The notes under the pieces: model-generated | What the model was told of the DNA's origin: nothing | Databases searched by the model: none | What the model saw: only the letters and a program-made list of their open reading frames with translations | Shown: one piece after another, positions 24,051-34,459 of the stretch | Position numbering within the stretch: position 1 is the stretch's first letter | Layout of the letters: every line of letters starts with the position of its first letter | Made by a program: the position numbers and the translations under genes | From: Sabellastarte sp. h YS-2021 | Taxonomy: Eukaryota > Annelida > Polychaeta > Sabellida > Sabellidae | Direction: 5' to 3' | Length of the DNA: 64,000 bases | Assembly (NCBI GenBank): GCA_964017235.1 | Contig: OZ024934.1 | Span: 80,690,706-80,754,705, forward strand

Positions 24051-25620
24051 ATGGCTACTAGTTTTTCTGTTGGTCAAATCTTAAGTGAGTATTTTACTTT
24101 AGAGGAGAAAGTAAAAGACTTTGAGACCAGCAACTTTGTAAAGCTCTCAAAGTCTGATTGCAGTGAGATTGCAGCCTCTGCTGCCAGATGTCCTGATAAG
24201 ACTTTCAATAAAGGTATAGTCTACAGCCAGTTGAAGTACTCCAGCTACAATAGAGGGAAGGCCTACAAGTCAAGGTCCAGAGGTGATAGTTCCAAACAAT
24301 AACAAAAGAAAATATGTCACCCATTTTTAATAAGACTTGAGGCAACCAAAAATGGCCAGAGCCTTGAAATTATGTAATTTAACAACCAGCATAATCATTG
24401 TGACAGAAATGGAATTCAAATTTGCTTATACCATACCCGCATAGCTGTATAAGGAAATTGCGTGGGAGAAAGTACAAAACAAATCAACTGAAAGGAAACA
24501 GTCCCTGCTGCTTCTGGAGAAGTTAGCATACTTGACTCATGAAGAAGACTATTTTGCAGTATTGCTATCAAGGGTCCAAAACAACTGGCATGAGATCAAA
24601 TCTGAATGAGTTAGGGGATTGTTCATCTCAGTAATGACACAACAAATTGAATTTTTCTTCCCAAGGTTGAAAACATACTTTTTCCCATGTTCATGCAGCC
24701 TTAAGGAAACACTTTCTGACCGGATGAGTTGTCTCCACTCAATGTGCTCTGAGAGGAGGTATCATCAATTTAAATTCCTTAACCAGGTTAAGGTGAGTAC
24801 CAATTTAGAAGACAGGTACAACAAGCTCCTGACCCCATATGCCTCTGCTGTTGTACATGAACAACTATAAAAGAGTGAAGATGAGTCCAAGAACTATGAC
24901 ACAACAAGTGACCAGCCAAAATAAAGTTACCATGCAAATATATTTTCAAATTATACTGACAGTGCAGGATGCTGATCTCTATGCTTCTGACCTCATAGCA
25001 GAGAGATAGACTCAACAGTATACAACTATCTCATAAGCAGAAGGGAGCATGAGCCATCTGTGATTACTTTGCAAGCAACTCCCAGAAAAAAGTCAGTACT
25101 TTCTGCCATTCAAAATTTTAAAAGAGCTTCAACACAACTGTACCGACAGAATTCAATGGAAAAAATAGACATCACTGATCAACTTACAGCATTTTGGGAC
25201 AACAAAAAAGGTACACTGGTGGAGAGTGTAAAAGCTGTTCATTCCTTCAAAGAGGTTGAAATCCAGCCCACAGAAGAACCTGTAGAAGCACACATCTCTG
25301 ATGTCCATCCTACAGATGTGAAGAACCTGAGGAAGCGCATATCCCTGATGCCCAACCTACAGATGAGGAACCCATAGAAGTACATATATCCAATGTCCAG
25401 CCTACAGGTGAAGATGAAGATTTTGCCAATGTTCAACTCCCAGCTAAAAAGGCAAAGGGGAAGACCAAAAGATGCAGGTAACAGAGTTCTAGACCTACTA
25501 AACAAGAGGAAAGAGAAACATCCAAAGTCAAGATCCAAGAAAGTCAAATTTCAGATGAACCAAGTTGTGGGTAAAATGCAATTAATAAAAAGGATCTTGA
25601 CTCAGAGGATTAGGTGTGTA
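24051..25620 (+). pseudogene. Decayed ZSWIM/MULE-type transposase gene
   Basis: An 83-codon frame (MATSFSVGQILSEYFTLEEK... to CPDKTFNKGIVYSQLKYSSY...RGDSSKQ) resembles the N-terminal FAR1-like domain of ZSWIM1/3-type, transposon-derived proteins. After its stop, other frames keep later family pieces: IRLEATKNGQSLEI with NNQHNHC, then DRMSCLHSMCSERRYHQFKF with NKLLTPYASAVVHEQL (24720-24868), then ATPRKKSVLSAIQNFKRAST (25066 on). The central DDE region is missing and several stops and frame changes intervene, so it is dead. It sits inside the inverted-arm segment 16.0-26.6 kb. Family assignment is from pattern memory. Confidence 0.5.
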
Positions 25621-26029
25621 CATATATTCACGTTTCTTATCCTTTTACTTATATTATGTACTCATGCAAGTATATCTGTTGTCAAATGTTTTTTTTTCAA
25701 TTCCTGTTGCTATTATGTACCCATATATGTGGATTTTAAATTCCCAGATGCAGAAATAAAAGTTGTTATTTTCCTCAGACAATGGCTATATGAACTTGTA
25801 TTGTATGTAATTGTATGACTTTATAGTAAGATTTTGGTTAGATAAATTAGTTGTACACTATTTTGATTGCCTTCTAGTAGATTTTAGTGACTAACAATAT
25901 TGTCAGGTGATTGTCAGGTGATAATGAGTAACATATCATAATGTACATATTTGATCGACATCGGTCACACAAAACAGGGTAGGGTAGGTATCTAGGGTAC
26001 TAATGGACATACAGTTTGATTACAAAATA
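25621..26029. other. Interval without a recognised gene
   Basis: AT-rich sequence with short GTCAGGTGAT duplications near 25903-25922. Nothing else was recognised. Confidence 0.3.
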
Positions 26030-26250
26030 TTGCCCATTCGCTAATAAGGTCAATGTCTAACACACTATTGGATATACTGTTGGATAATAGGACTGTTGGA
26101 TTATGACTCATTTGGTCACAAGGACAAAATCTAGGATACTGACATACATTGGATTATAGGATATGACTCATTCAATCATGAGGACAAAATGTAGGATACT
26201 AATTGAAGTACAGATTTATATCATATGACTCATTTGTCATTAGGACAAAA
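26030..26250 (+). repeat. ~60-bp tandem repeat, about 3.5 units
   Basis: TATGACTCATT...AGGACAAAATCTAGGATAC recurs with AGGACAAAAT at 26121, 26181 and 26242. It is an imperfect minisatellite just inside the right inverted arm. Confidence 0.75.
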
Positions 26251-26251
26251 T

Positions 26252-26286
26252 CGGGGCCACCGTGGTAGAGTGGTAACACTCTCGCT
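26252..26286 (+). mobile_element. SINE head fragment
   Basis: CGGGGCCACCGTGGTAGAGT and GGTAACACTCTCGC match only the first ~35 bp of the SINE at 23529. The rest is absent, so it is a 3'-truncated remnant. Confidence 0.7.
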
Positions 26287-26588
26287 GATTGGACTAGATG
26301 GAAACTATCAATCTACAATAGGTATTAATGTACATTGGTTGGGTCTGTTATACCATAAAGCTATAATAAGAAGAAATATACCATTTGACTTTCAATAATT
26401 ATAAATATACCATTTGTTTCAAGTGGCCTAAAGAAGATGGCCTGTTACATCATTAATATATGCATCCCCAAAACTCCACTTGCCATGAGCCATTCACTTC
26501 CTCTTAACCCTCATTAGCCTGGACATATGCCATCTGGTCTACATCTCCTGGGGGACAGATTATACCAAAATATTTTTGGAATATCAGA

Positions 26589-26613
26589 CCCCCCCCCCCC
26601 CCCTCCCCCCCCC
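26589..26613 (+). repeat. Poly-C tract, 25 bp with one T
   Basis: A run of C from 26589 to 26613 interrupted by a single T at 26604, at the outer part of the right inverted arm. The left arm has the matching G-rich AGGGGAGGGGGCG at 16030-16042. Confidence 0.9.
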
Positions 26614-26739
26614 TCACCTACTACCATTTGAAAATCAGTAACAAAGTTCTGAAAGTTTAAATATTGAAGCTGGCCACATTAGATATGCACAAAATGTTTA
26701 TGGCTAGGAAAGCTTGCCTCGGAGTAATTTCAACCTTAT

Positions 26740-27185
26740 TTGCAAAACACAATGTCTGGCATATTAAAGAAACCTTGTATCTCCATTTTTATTGTTTCTA
26801 GAGCTTGGATGTGTACAAAAATAGATAAGAAATCATGTCCTGTGAATCTTTTGCAAGTGTCAAATTTGACATTTAACTCCTGCTTCAAGGTTGAATGGGG
26901 ACATCATACCCAAAAGCCCTTATATCTCCCTTGTTATTGGTTCTATAGCTTCAACATATGACAACAAACTATTGGAAATCACGGACTGTGAATCTTTAGT
27001 AAATGGTGCACCTTTCACCGTTACTTCAAAGTTAAGTGGGATCAACATCTAAAGAAGTCTTGTGTCTATCTTACTACTGGTTCCAGAACTTTAAAAAGTG
27101 AAAACGACACATAGGAAATCACAGCTCATGAACTTTTGTAACTGTGGAATTTGACCTTTGACCCTTGCTCCAAAGTTAAGTGGGG
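26740..27185 (+). repeat. Diverged TC5 units
   Basis: About three units of 138-147 bp. CCTTATATCTCCCTTGTTAT with GGAAATCACGGACTGTGAAT corresponds to the TC5 unit at 42.2-43.7 kb (CTTATAACTCGCTTATTATT with GGAAATCATGGGCTGGGAAT). It is more diverged than that array. Confidence 0.65.
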
Positions 27186-27297
27186 CCTTTACAAGCTCAC
27201 TAGGTCATTCTCCCCACTATGTGATGTCATTTTTAATCACAGGCTGAGTCATCCTCTCATCACTCTAATACGCCTCCTCTTTAACTAGAGGCTCAGT
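27186..27297 (+). repeat. ~65-bp minisatellite, left part
   Basis: Units of the form GGCTGAGTCATCCTC...CACTCTAATACGCCTCC. It continues at 29368-29540 after an insertion. Confidence 0.6.
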
Positions 27298-27400
27298 CCC
27301 AGCAGGCACACGCCTTGAAATGTCGTTGATTTAGAGTTGAAAACAGGTCCTGACGTTGAAATGCACATTACCAACTACTAAATCTAAGTTAGTTTTCTAA

Positions 27401-27720
27401 CATGAAAAAGTAGTGATATTTTGACCAGAAATCACGGTGATTTTTGGTTGAAAAACTGACACTGACACAATTTCAACAATATTTCAAAGCTGGATTTCTG
27501 ACTGGAAAAAGTAGTGATACTTCATAAAAAATCACCACTAAATCAAGTTAGGTTTTTCGACATGAAAAAGTAGTGATATTTTGACCAGAAATCACGGTGA
27601 TTTTTGGTTGAAAAACTGACACTGACACAATTTCAACAATATTTCAAAGCTGGATTTCTGACTGGAAAAAGTAGTGATACTTCATAAAAAATCACCACTA
27701 AATCAAGTTAGGTTTTTCGA
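27401..27720 (+). repeat. Two identical 160-bp tandem units
   Basis: CATGAAAAAGTAGTGATATT starts at 27401 and 27561. The two 160-bp units read the same throughout and a third starts at 27721 (CATGAAATCT). Identity implies recent duplication or conversion. Confidence 0.9.
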
Positions 27721-29016
27721 CATGAAATCTTAGTCATGTTATTGAACAGAAAACAGGTTGAATATTGGGAAATGAATGACTGGTTGATTGAAAATTCATT
27801 TTCTATAGAGGGTGATATAGTGATTAAGTCTAACTTTTTGAAAGAACTATTATTGCAATTGTTTTTGAATTTGTAAGGTATTTGTAAAGCAAAGACTAAT
27901 TTTTAAAGGTTATAAAGATGATAAAGATTATGTGTACATGTACTTGTACATTTTTATCCAGTCTCCTTATTAATTAACTGATGCATCCAAATATAATTTT
28001 CATAATTTATAATTATATTTTGATTAATACAATTCCCGATAATTAAAAAAAAACATTTTGAAGTCAAACTTATCTTAAATAAAAAAAAGATAAATTCAAA
28101 CTTATTCATCAAAACTTAGTAATTAGAATTTGTTTCTCAAAATTCTCCCATACACAAAGAACTAGTTTTCAGTTTGCAAATTTACACTGATAACTTCTCT
28201 ATACAGAGAACCTAAGCTATAACATTTTATCACACAACAGTGAGGTTGGGGGGTTCCTGGTTTTTCTTATCTGTACCCTGCTACACAGAACACTGGACCT
28301 GTGACTAAAGTAATTATATAACACAGCAGGGGTGGAGGTGGGGGTTTACCCTTGCCCACTTGCATGCATGGTGCATGCATGGTGTTTACTTCTTTAAGTC
28401 TGTTTTTGTGGTCAGCTCTGACAACTAATTAAGGTGGGGAGTAGTGGGTGGAGTTCTAATAATGTGGCTATTCTTGTGTTTTTTTCAGTTTATATGCCAA
28501 AGTTGTATGAGACACAAGCTTCTGAACTGAGCATTGTGGCTTTGCTACATGATTATAGCTTCTTTATAATTACAATATAATTGTAGCCAACTTAATAAAA
28601 CATTTAACCGAAACTGATTGGATAAAATACTGAAAATATAAAAATAATGTCACAATTGTTAAATTTTTACAAATATTTTAAATTTCACAAAAAGAATTTC
28701 AATTGAAGACATTGAATAATACTGGTCCTATTAAAACATAACAATGGATATCTAGTTGGATAATATTGATTTACATATCTTGAGCAATTATAATTATATT
28801 TGATGTAAAATTTTGTATCAGTACAATGTCATCAGAAATAGAATATTGAATATACAATGATTCATGAATACATGTCATCTTGGAAAGAATCAATTACTTT
28901 GAGTTGTATCCAAAGTGTAAAAATATGTATAAGGATACTTATTGTATTATATTATTAAGAAGTTATAATTATGACAAACAAGCTACAATGATTCAAATAA
29001 ATAAGACAATGTAAAT

Positions 29017-29350
29017 AACCTGATTTTACCCATTGAATTCAACCCTATTTCATACATTGGATCCAATCAAAACCTGTTTGCAAAATCTACATGTATTTCA
29101 ACCTGATTTCACCCATTGAATTCAACCAGATTTCAACAGTTGGTTTCAACATGATTTCACCGGTTGGATCCAACCAAAAACGGTTTGCAAAATCTACACG
29201 TATTTTAACCTGATTTCACCCATTGAATTCAACCAGATTTCAACAGTTGGTTTCAACATGATTTCACCGGTTGGATCCAACTAAAAATGGTTTGCAAAAT
29301 CTACACGTATTTCAACCAGATTTCACCGTTGGATTCAACCTGATTTCAAA
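29017..29350 (+). repeat. ~97-107-bp tandem units near the right TIR
   Basis: GCAAAATCTACACGTATTT recurs at about 29090, 29187 and 29294, with GATTTCACC and TTGGATCCAACC between. Units are rich in TTGAAATC/GATTTCAA, the word that also follows both TIRs. Confidence 0.8.
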
Positions 29351-29367
29351 GTTGCGTGCCTGCTGGG

Positions 29368-29540
29368 GTGGGTCATCCTCCTCAAACTCTATAAGGCCTC
29401 GTCTGTAATAGCAGGCTGACTGGGTCATCCCGTCACTCTGTATTATACCCCATTTTAATTACAGGCTCCCTGAGTCATCCTCCTCTCACTCTATTATGCC
29501 TCCTGTGTAATTGCAGGCAAACTGGATTCCTCTAGCATTT
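29368..29540 (+). repeat. ~65-bp minisatellite, right part
   Basis: GGGTCATCCTCCTCAAACTC, GGGTCATCCCGTCACTCTG and GAGTCATCCTCCTCTCACTC mark three units. They join the left part across the inserted element. Confidence 0.65.
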
Positions 29541-29983
29541 AATACGATTTGTATGGGTTGGGGTCTGTCCTAGTGAGCCAAAAGGCCTCACTTGTGGTAC
29601 ATTATATAACCCGGAATTGGAATTGGAATCGGAATTTTTTCTGGAATAGCACCTCCTACCGCACCTCCATGCTGATTGGCTCTTGAAAGTATGGGGGTGG
29701 GGCTTTAGTCCAACACACCTTTCATAAACCCCTGAATATAGTAGCCTATTTTAGGGTAGTGTAATTTGGAAATTTAGAGTTTTGCATTATTCCATCTCAT
29801 TTGAGAATATCAAATGTATGTTATAATTGATGGAGTTTTTGCAATAATCCCTACTTTCAAATGTAGTCACTCCTTTAAAGGGCAAGTATTGTAATTATAT
29901 CCACTATAATATACATGTATATTGGAATTTTTTCCGGAATAGCACCTCTTACCGCACCTCCTTTCTGATTGGCTCATACATAT
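29541..29983. other. Interval with a ~50-bp direct duplication
   Basis: GGAATTTTTTCTGGAATAGC (29631) recurs as GGAATTTTTTCCGGAATAGC (29924); both are followed by ACCGCACCTCC and CTGATTGGCTC. The two copies are about 293 bp apart. No gene was seen. Confidence 0.6.
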
Positions 29984-31847
29984 TGTAACGGTCCGACGAA
30001 TACCGTAACTTCGACGTGAGCGAAAATGAGGGATTATGGCAGTTTAAGTTCACCTCGAGTGTATATTGTCTTGGTTATTGCAGCATTTCACCTATTTTAC
30101 ATCGTTTAAGCATATTCTAAACTTAAATTAAGGGTTATTTGCTCGTTTAAAAGGAAATCTGTGAGATTTCTTCTTGGAAACAATATTTTGACAGTTCTAG
30201 CAGTCGATAAACTTCAGCCGGGGGTTAAAGCTTTTCAAAACAATTGGAGTAAGTAAAGTATTTGAATTTGTGCATGTAGTTTGTAATATTTCTTTTATAA
30301 TTGTGTGTATGTGATGTTAAACTATTGATTTAGGCAATGTTGCATAATATTTAACATAATTTATGTGAATGCTGGTTTTAAGTTTAAAAGCTATCACCCC
30401 TCGAAATGACAGACGCAACCTTCAGTATCGTCCCAGATCACGTGACCCCTACTAGAAACGTCTATATATTGGCCGCAAGCGAGAGATTCGGGGAGAATCC
30501 AGTATTGAATTCTCATTGGTACAACAGCCGAGAAGACAAGGAAAGAAGAAAATAGCCGCGAGGAATAGCCGGGAGAGCCGTGTATAGCCGCGAGAAATAG
30601 CCGGGAGAACTGGAAGAAAGAAGCTGTTGGATAGAAGATTTTGGAAGACAACTTACAATAAACCATTGTAAGTGAAGTTGAGAGTATTCAGTAGTCAATA
30701 CCCAGGTGCTGAGTCAAGAATTTAGTAGAGAGTATTCAGTAGTGAATACCCCTCCAGAATTCAGTGACTGAATTCTGGTTCATGAAGTTGCCTGTCCACC
30801 ATTGATGTAGCTGCCTGTTTCATCCCTAGTGACTGGCTAACTCATCCTCAGCAGTATTTCTGCACAAACCCCCACCCCCTTTTTCCTATATGTAGAACCC
30901 ATAACCTGTCCAATTGAAGCTGCATAGCCGTGTACATACATATAGCATAGGTCCCTCTGTAGCCCTAACCCCCCTTCCCGTCCATGTTAAGCTGATAAAA
31001 CATTGCAAGTACAGTTTGTAGTTATATAGAATAGATTCCCCATATATACACCCCAACCCTTGTGGAGCTGATATTTTGATTGCAACAGCAACTTGTGTTA
31101 CAGATCATAGTTCCCCAAACAGTCACTCCAGATCTGTCAGGCTGATTTTGTGATTGCACACATAGCTTGTAGTGTATGAATTAGATTTCCCCGATCCCTG
31201 TTAAGCTGATACCTTGATAGTAGGTGCAGCCAGTGTAGCATATTAATAGTTGGAAATTTAAATGACAGCCACTTTTATCCAGTCATTGTTCTTTTATTAT
31301 AAATAAATATTTATAACCTTATACTTTACTGCTTGCTTATTTCTTCCACTGTCCTCTGTGACTAATTAAGACTGTTGGAGATAAGATACCGACATTTTGG
31401 CAGTACTTTGATTGATCGGCTACGCACCAAGGAGGATTGTTTTTGGAATCCCCCCCATTCCAGGAGACGTCTTGGAGTGCGACTGATAGTCCTCGGCAGG
31501 TGTAAGATTCAGAGATTGAATCTGCTGCAGTCCCTGTTGAAGGTGTAAGATTCAGAGATTGAATCTGTTGGAATTCCTGTTAGTGTTTGATTCAGAGATT
31601 GAATCGGTTACAAATTCCTGTCCTAGGTGGTGATTCAGAGATTGAATCTGTGGAAATTCCTAAGCAGGTGTATTCGGATCTAGGGATCTGAAAGGCGAGA
31701 GGCCTTGTTATTGAAATTCCTGATCAGGTGAAGTTACAGATCTAGGCGATCTGGAAGGCGAGATGCCTTGTTAGTGGCACGGGAAATCTGACGTCAGTCG
31801 TGTCACTGTGAGATTTTTGTGAGGATTTTCCGCTCGGATCCGTCACA
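29984..31847. mobile_element. LTR-like fossil (solo-LTR candidate)
   Basis: A 1.86-kb block starting TGTAACGG and ending CCGTCACA, flanked by ATAT on both sides (29980-29983 and 31848-31851). It contains a TATA-like TCTATATATTGG (30461), AATAAATATTTATAACC near 31302, short CCGCGAG/CCGGGAGA repeats (30548-30612) and several GATTCAGAGATTGAATC units (31508-31660). No protein-coding region was seen. An unrelated TIR element with TGTRACGG ends is the alternative. Confidence 0.35.
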
Positions 31848-32110
31848 ATATATGGAGGCAGGAATTAACTCCTTGCCAACCTTTCACCCCACTTTAGTGA
31901 GAGTTAATTTATTATTCAGTCTCATAATTTAATCCAGCAGGAGTGTATATAATATATATAATATAAATAAAATAGCTGTTTTAAAGTTCAAATATTTTAT
32001 TAAACAAAACATTCTGAAGTCTCATAAAACCTTGACAGTTTCTAATCAATAATTCCAACTTACAAATATGCTGGCAGTTTTCATCTTAAACCAGCCTTTC
32101 TGGGAATATT

Positions 32111-32372
32111 AATGACTTGGGTGCTATGGCTGTGAGTTCTCGAGGTTAAAGTATTTGATCTTCGTCTATGCTTCCATTTTATAAAATATTACAAGGAAAT
32201 GCCAGGGGAAATCTGTGTCCTCATATCTTCTCATGAATAATAATGACTTGGGTGCTATGGCCATGAGTTCTCGAGTTTAAAATATTTGATTATCGTGTAT
32301 GCTTCCATTTTATAAAGTATTGTAAGGAAATCCCAGGGGAAATCTGTGTCCTCATATCTTCTCATGAATATT
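32111..32372 (+). repeat. 131-bp tandem duplication
   Basis: AATGACTTGGGTGCTATGGC starts at 32111 and again at 32242, and a third start (AATGACC) occurs at 32373. The copies differ at scattered positions. Confidence 0.85.
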
Positions 32373-32635
32373 AATGACCGCACCTCATACTTTAAATTCC
32401 GGAATTCCGGAAAATATAATGCACCCTCACTTGTTCTCCCCTTTTGCTCGCTGAACCCACGAGTTTTTTTTTGGCTTTGGGCGAAAATACAGTATCTGTT
32501 TACTGTACTAGTATGCTGCTTTTGGTGGAACTCTTCCTTGTGTTGTTTTATCATAAAATAGAACAATATTGAACGATTTTAGCGCATATAAAGGTTAGTA
32601 GGTTTTGCATCAAATGACAGACTGTCATCCAGTAT

Positions 32636-33645
32636 CCCCGCACGTCCAATTATCAACCACGTAAGCAGGAAAATCAACAATAAATAATATGAAATAACAT
32701 ACATTTGCAAATATCCAGTTGGTTGTTGTCATATTGTTATCCATCTATTGATATGTATATATCCCGGTTTGATATGATATTTTGCACAAAAATGATTGTT
32801 TTTCTTAGGTATGTCACACATGTTATACAGGAAGCATCACTTCCAATTATCGATCACATGACTAAAGGTTGCATCTAAAGCTAGAAGTAGCAGACTTAAG
32901 GTTGTGAGATAAATAAAAAATACTATTGATGACGGAAAATGATAAAAGTATAAAATTTATTGTATCAGCTTACGCCAAATTGTAATAATTAGGATCTGGA
33001 AGATCTTATGTTTCGAGGGCTGATGCATCACTACTTTTTTATTGACAGTAAAGAGCATATTTCAAAAACTTGGCTGCGCCTCTAATTGAGTGACCTTCAT
33101 CAATCACACCTTGCAATAATACAAAGGTCAGATAAGCTTCTTGGCAAGGTCAGGATTTTTCTGCAATAAGATGCAACAAAACCTTCTTTTAAAATGAAGT
33201 AATACAAATATTTGAGAAACAATTTTTAACTTTTCTGAGAGAGGACCTATAAGGACCATATCACTCCTTCAGGTTTATTACACATTATTCTGAACAGTTT
33301 AGATCTATTTATTGGTTTGGAATAAAAATAGACAGAATTCTGCAGGAGAGAAATGAAATTTGTGGCAGAAACATTTATAAAATACTACAAAATTGAAGAA
33401 TTATTAATTGTGAAAAACGGACATTAGTGTATTGAGAAATTATCACATACACTTTTTAACTTTTTAAAATTTCATACCGGTTTGACCTCATCTTTTTGAA
33501 AGTTTTGTGTGATATTATTTCATCAGGTGTTTACATTCAATTCTCCAATCGACAAATTCAAAATGCAGTTATGTGACCTGAGAAAGGAAAAAATTGCTCC
33601 CGGTCGATAATAGGAAGTGGTTGATAATGGGACGTGCGGCGATAT
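32636..33645. mobile_element. Possible small DNA element with inverted ends
   Basis: CCGCACGTCCAATTATCAAC (32636) is mirrored by GTTGATAATGGGACGTGCGG (33620-33639). The ~1-kb interior is AT-rich and non-coding. The arms are only about 22 bp and no target duplication was read. Confidence 0.35.
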
Positions 33646-34139
33646 GTGTAAGTTCGTTTATTTTGATCAACCACCATGCTATGCAACTTACAGCCATGAT
33701 TCGGCCGGTGTATACTGTACTGAGTAGGATTGTTGTACCAATTTCCAGCCTATTAACAAAATTGTGCAGTCTTTTTTCTCTGTAACATTTGAAACATCTC
33801 AGCGCACTTTTTTTGCTCCGCAAAATTGTGTGTATACCCCATAACAATTCTATTTTTAGAATATGTAACTTCTGTTTACATATTGACACAAAAACGTGCA
33901 CAAGTCTGATTTTAAAACCATTTAGACCGGAAAGTGGAATGGACCAGATTCTGGTTCACGAAGGATACTGTACTGGTGGCATTCTACCAGTAAATGCCCG
34001 TGCTGAAGTAAATATATTGAATTTAAATTATGTATACAGATTCATATTTTATTCTGGATGTTCGGTAGGACCGTAACGGACGCGTAATTTTAAAAATATA
34101 TACAATTGATGGAAAATACCAAATAATCTGGGCTTTTAG
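33646..34139. other. Interval without a recognised gene
   Basis: Short open frames exist, but none resembles a known family. No repeat match inside the window was noticed. Confidence 0.3.
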
Positions 34140-34237
34140 TCGTACTTTTTCTTATCATTACTGCTTTCCATGATATACCTTTAGTTATTTATCCTTTTTA
34201 TATTGTTCTGAATGCTTTTAACTGTACAACAGTTGTC

Positions 34238-34403
34238 CCAGTTGATATTGCGGGTATTATTGCCCACTACCGGGAGTTACTCGGTGCTGTTTGGTTGTGT
34301 TTTATATTTTGAATATTCTGCTAGTGGATATTACGGGCATTACTGTCCTTTACCAGGATTTACTCAGTCATTTTTGGTTTTGGTTTGTACTTTATTGTCC
34401 TTA
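34238..34403 (+). repeat. 83-bp direct duplication in the LINE 5' region
   Basis: GTTGATATTGCGGGTATTAT (34241) and GTGGATATTACGGGCATTAC (34324) head two diverged units. Both continue with TACC(G/A)GGA(G/T)TTACTC. 5' UTR repeats (monomers) are known in several LINE groups. Confidence 0.7.
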
Positions 34404-34459
34404 ATGTTTTTGCTGTCAATTTTTGCATGTTCCATTTCATCTGTGGTTTGTAATTCCTT

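Larger units (their letters stand above)
16019..26630. mobile_element. 10.6-kb segment bounded by inverted arms (large DNA transposon candidate)
   Basis: The left arm 16019-16270 and right arm 26340-26630 read as diverged reverse complements. Pairs include TTCAAAGTAGTAAGGGG with the reverse of CTACTACCATTTGAA; CCCCCAGTAGATGTACACCA with the reverse of TGGTCTACATCTCCTGGGGG; and TTGAGGCCACTT with the reverse of AAGTGGCCTAAAG. The arms stay aligned for about 230 bp. A decayed ZSWIM/MULE-type transposase (24051-25620) sits inside and could have been the mobiliser (inference). SINEs and a DIRS-like fossil are later arrivals. I could not read a target duplication. Confidence 0.5.
27298..29367. mobile_element. 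Unclassified DNA element, 2.07 kb, TIR CCCAGCAGGCAC
   Basis: It starts CCCAGCAGGCACACGCCTTG and ends with the reverse complement of CCCAGCAGGCACGCAACTTT; the inverted ends continue through TTGAAAT. It interrupts a ~65-bp minisatellite (27186-27297 and 29368-29540). Internally it has two identical 160-bp units near the left end and ~100-bp GATTTCAACC-type units near the right. No transposase is recognisable. The superfamily cannot be assigned by eye. Confidence 0.75.
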
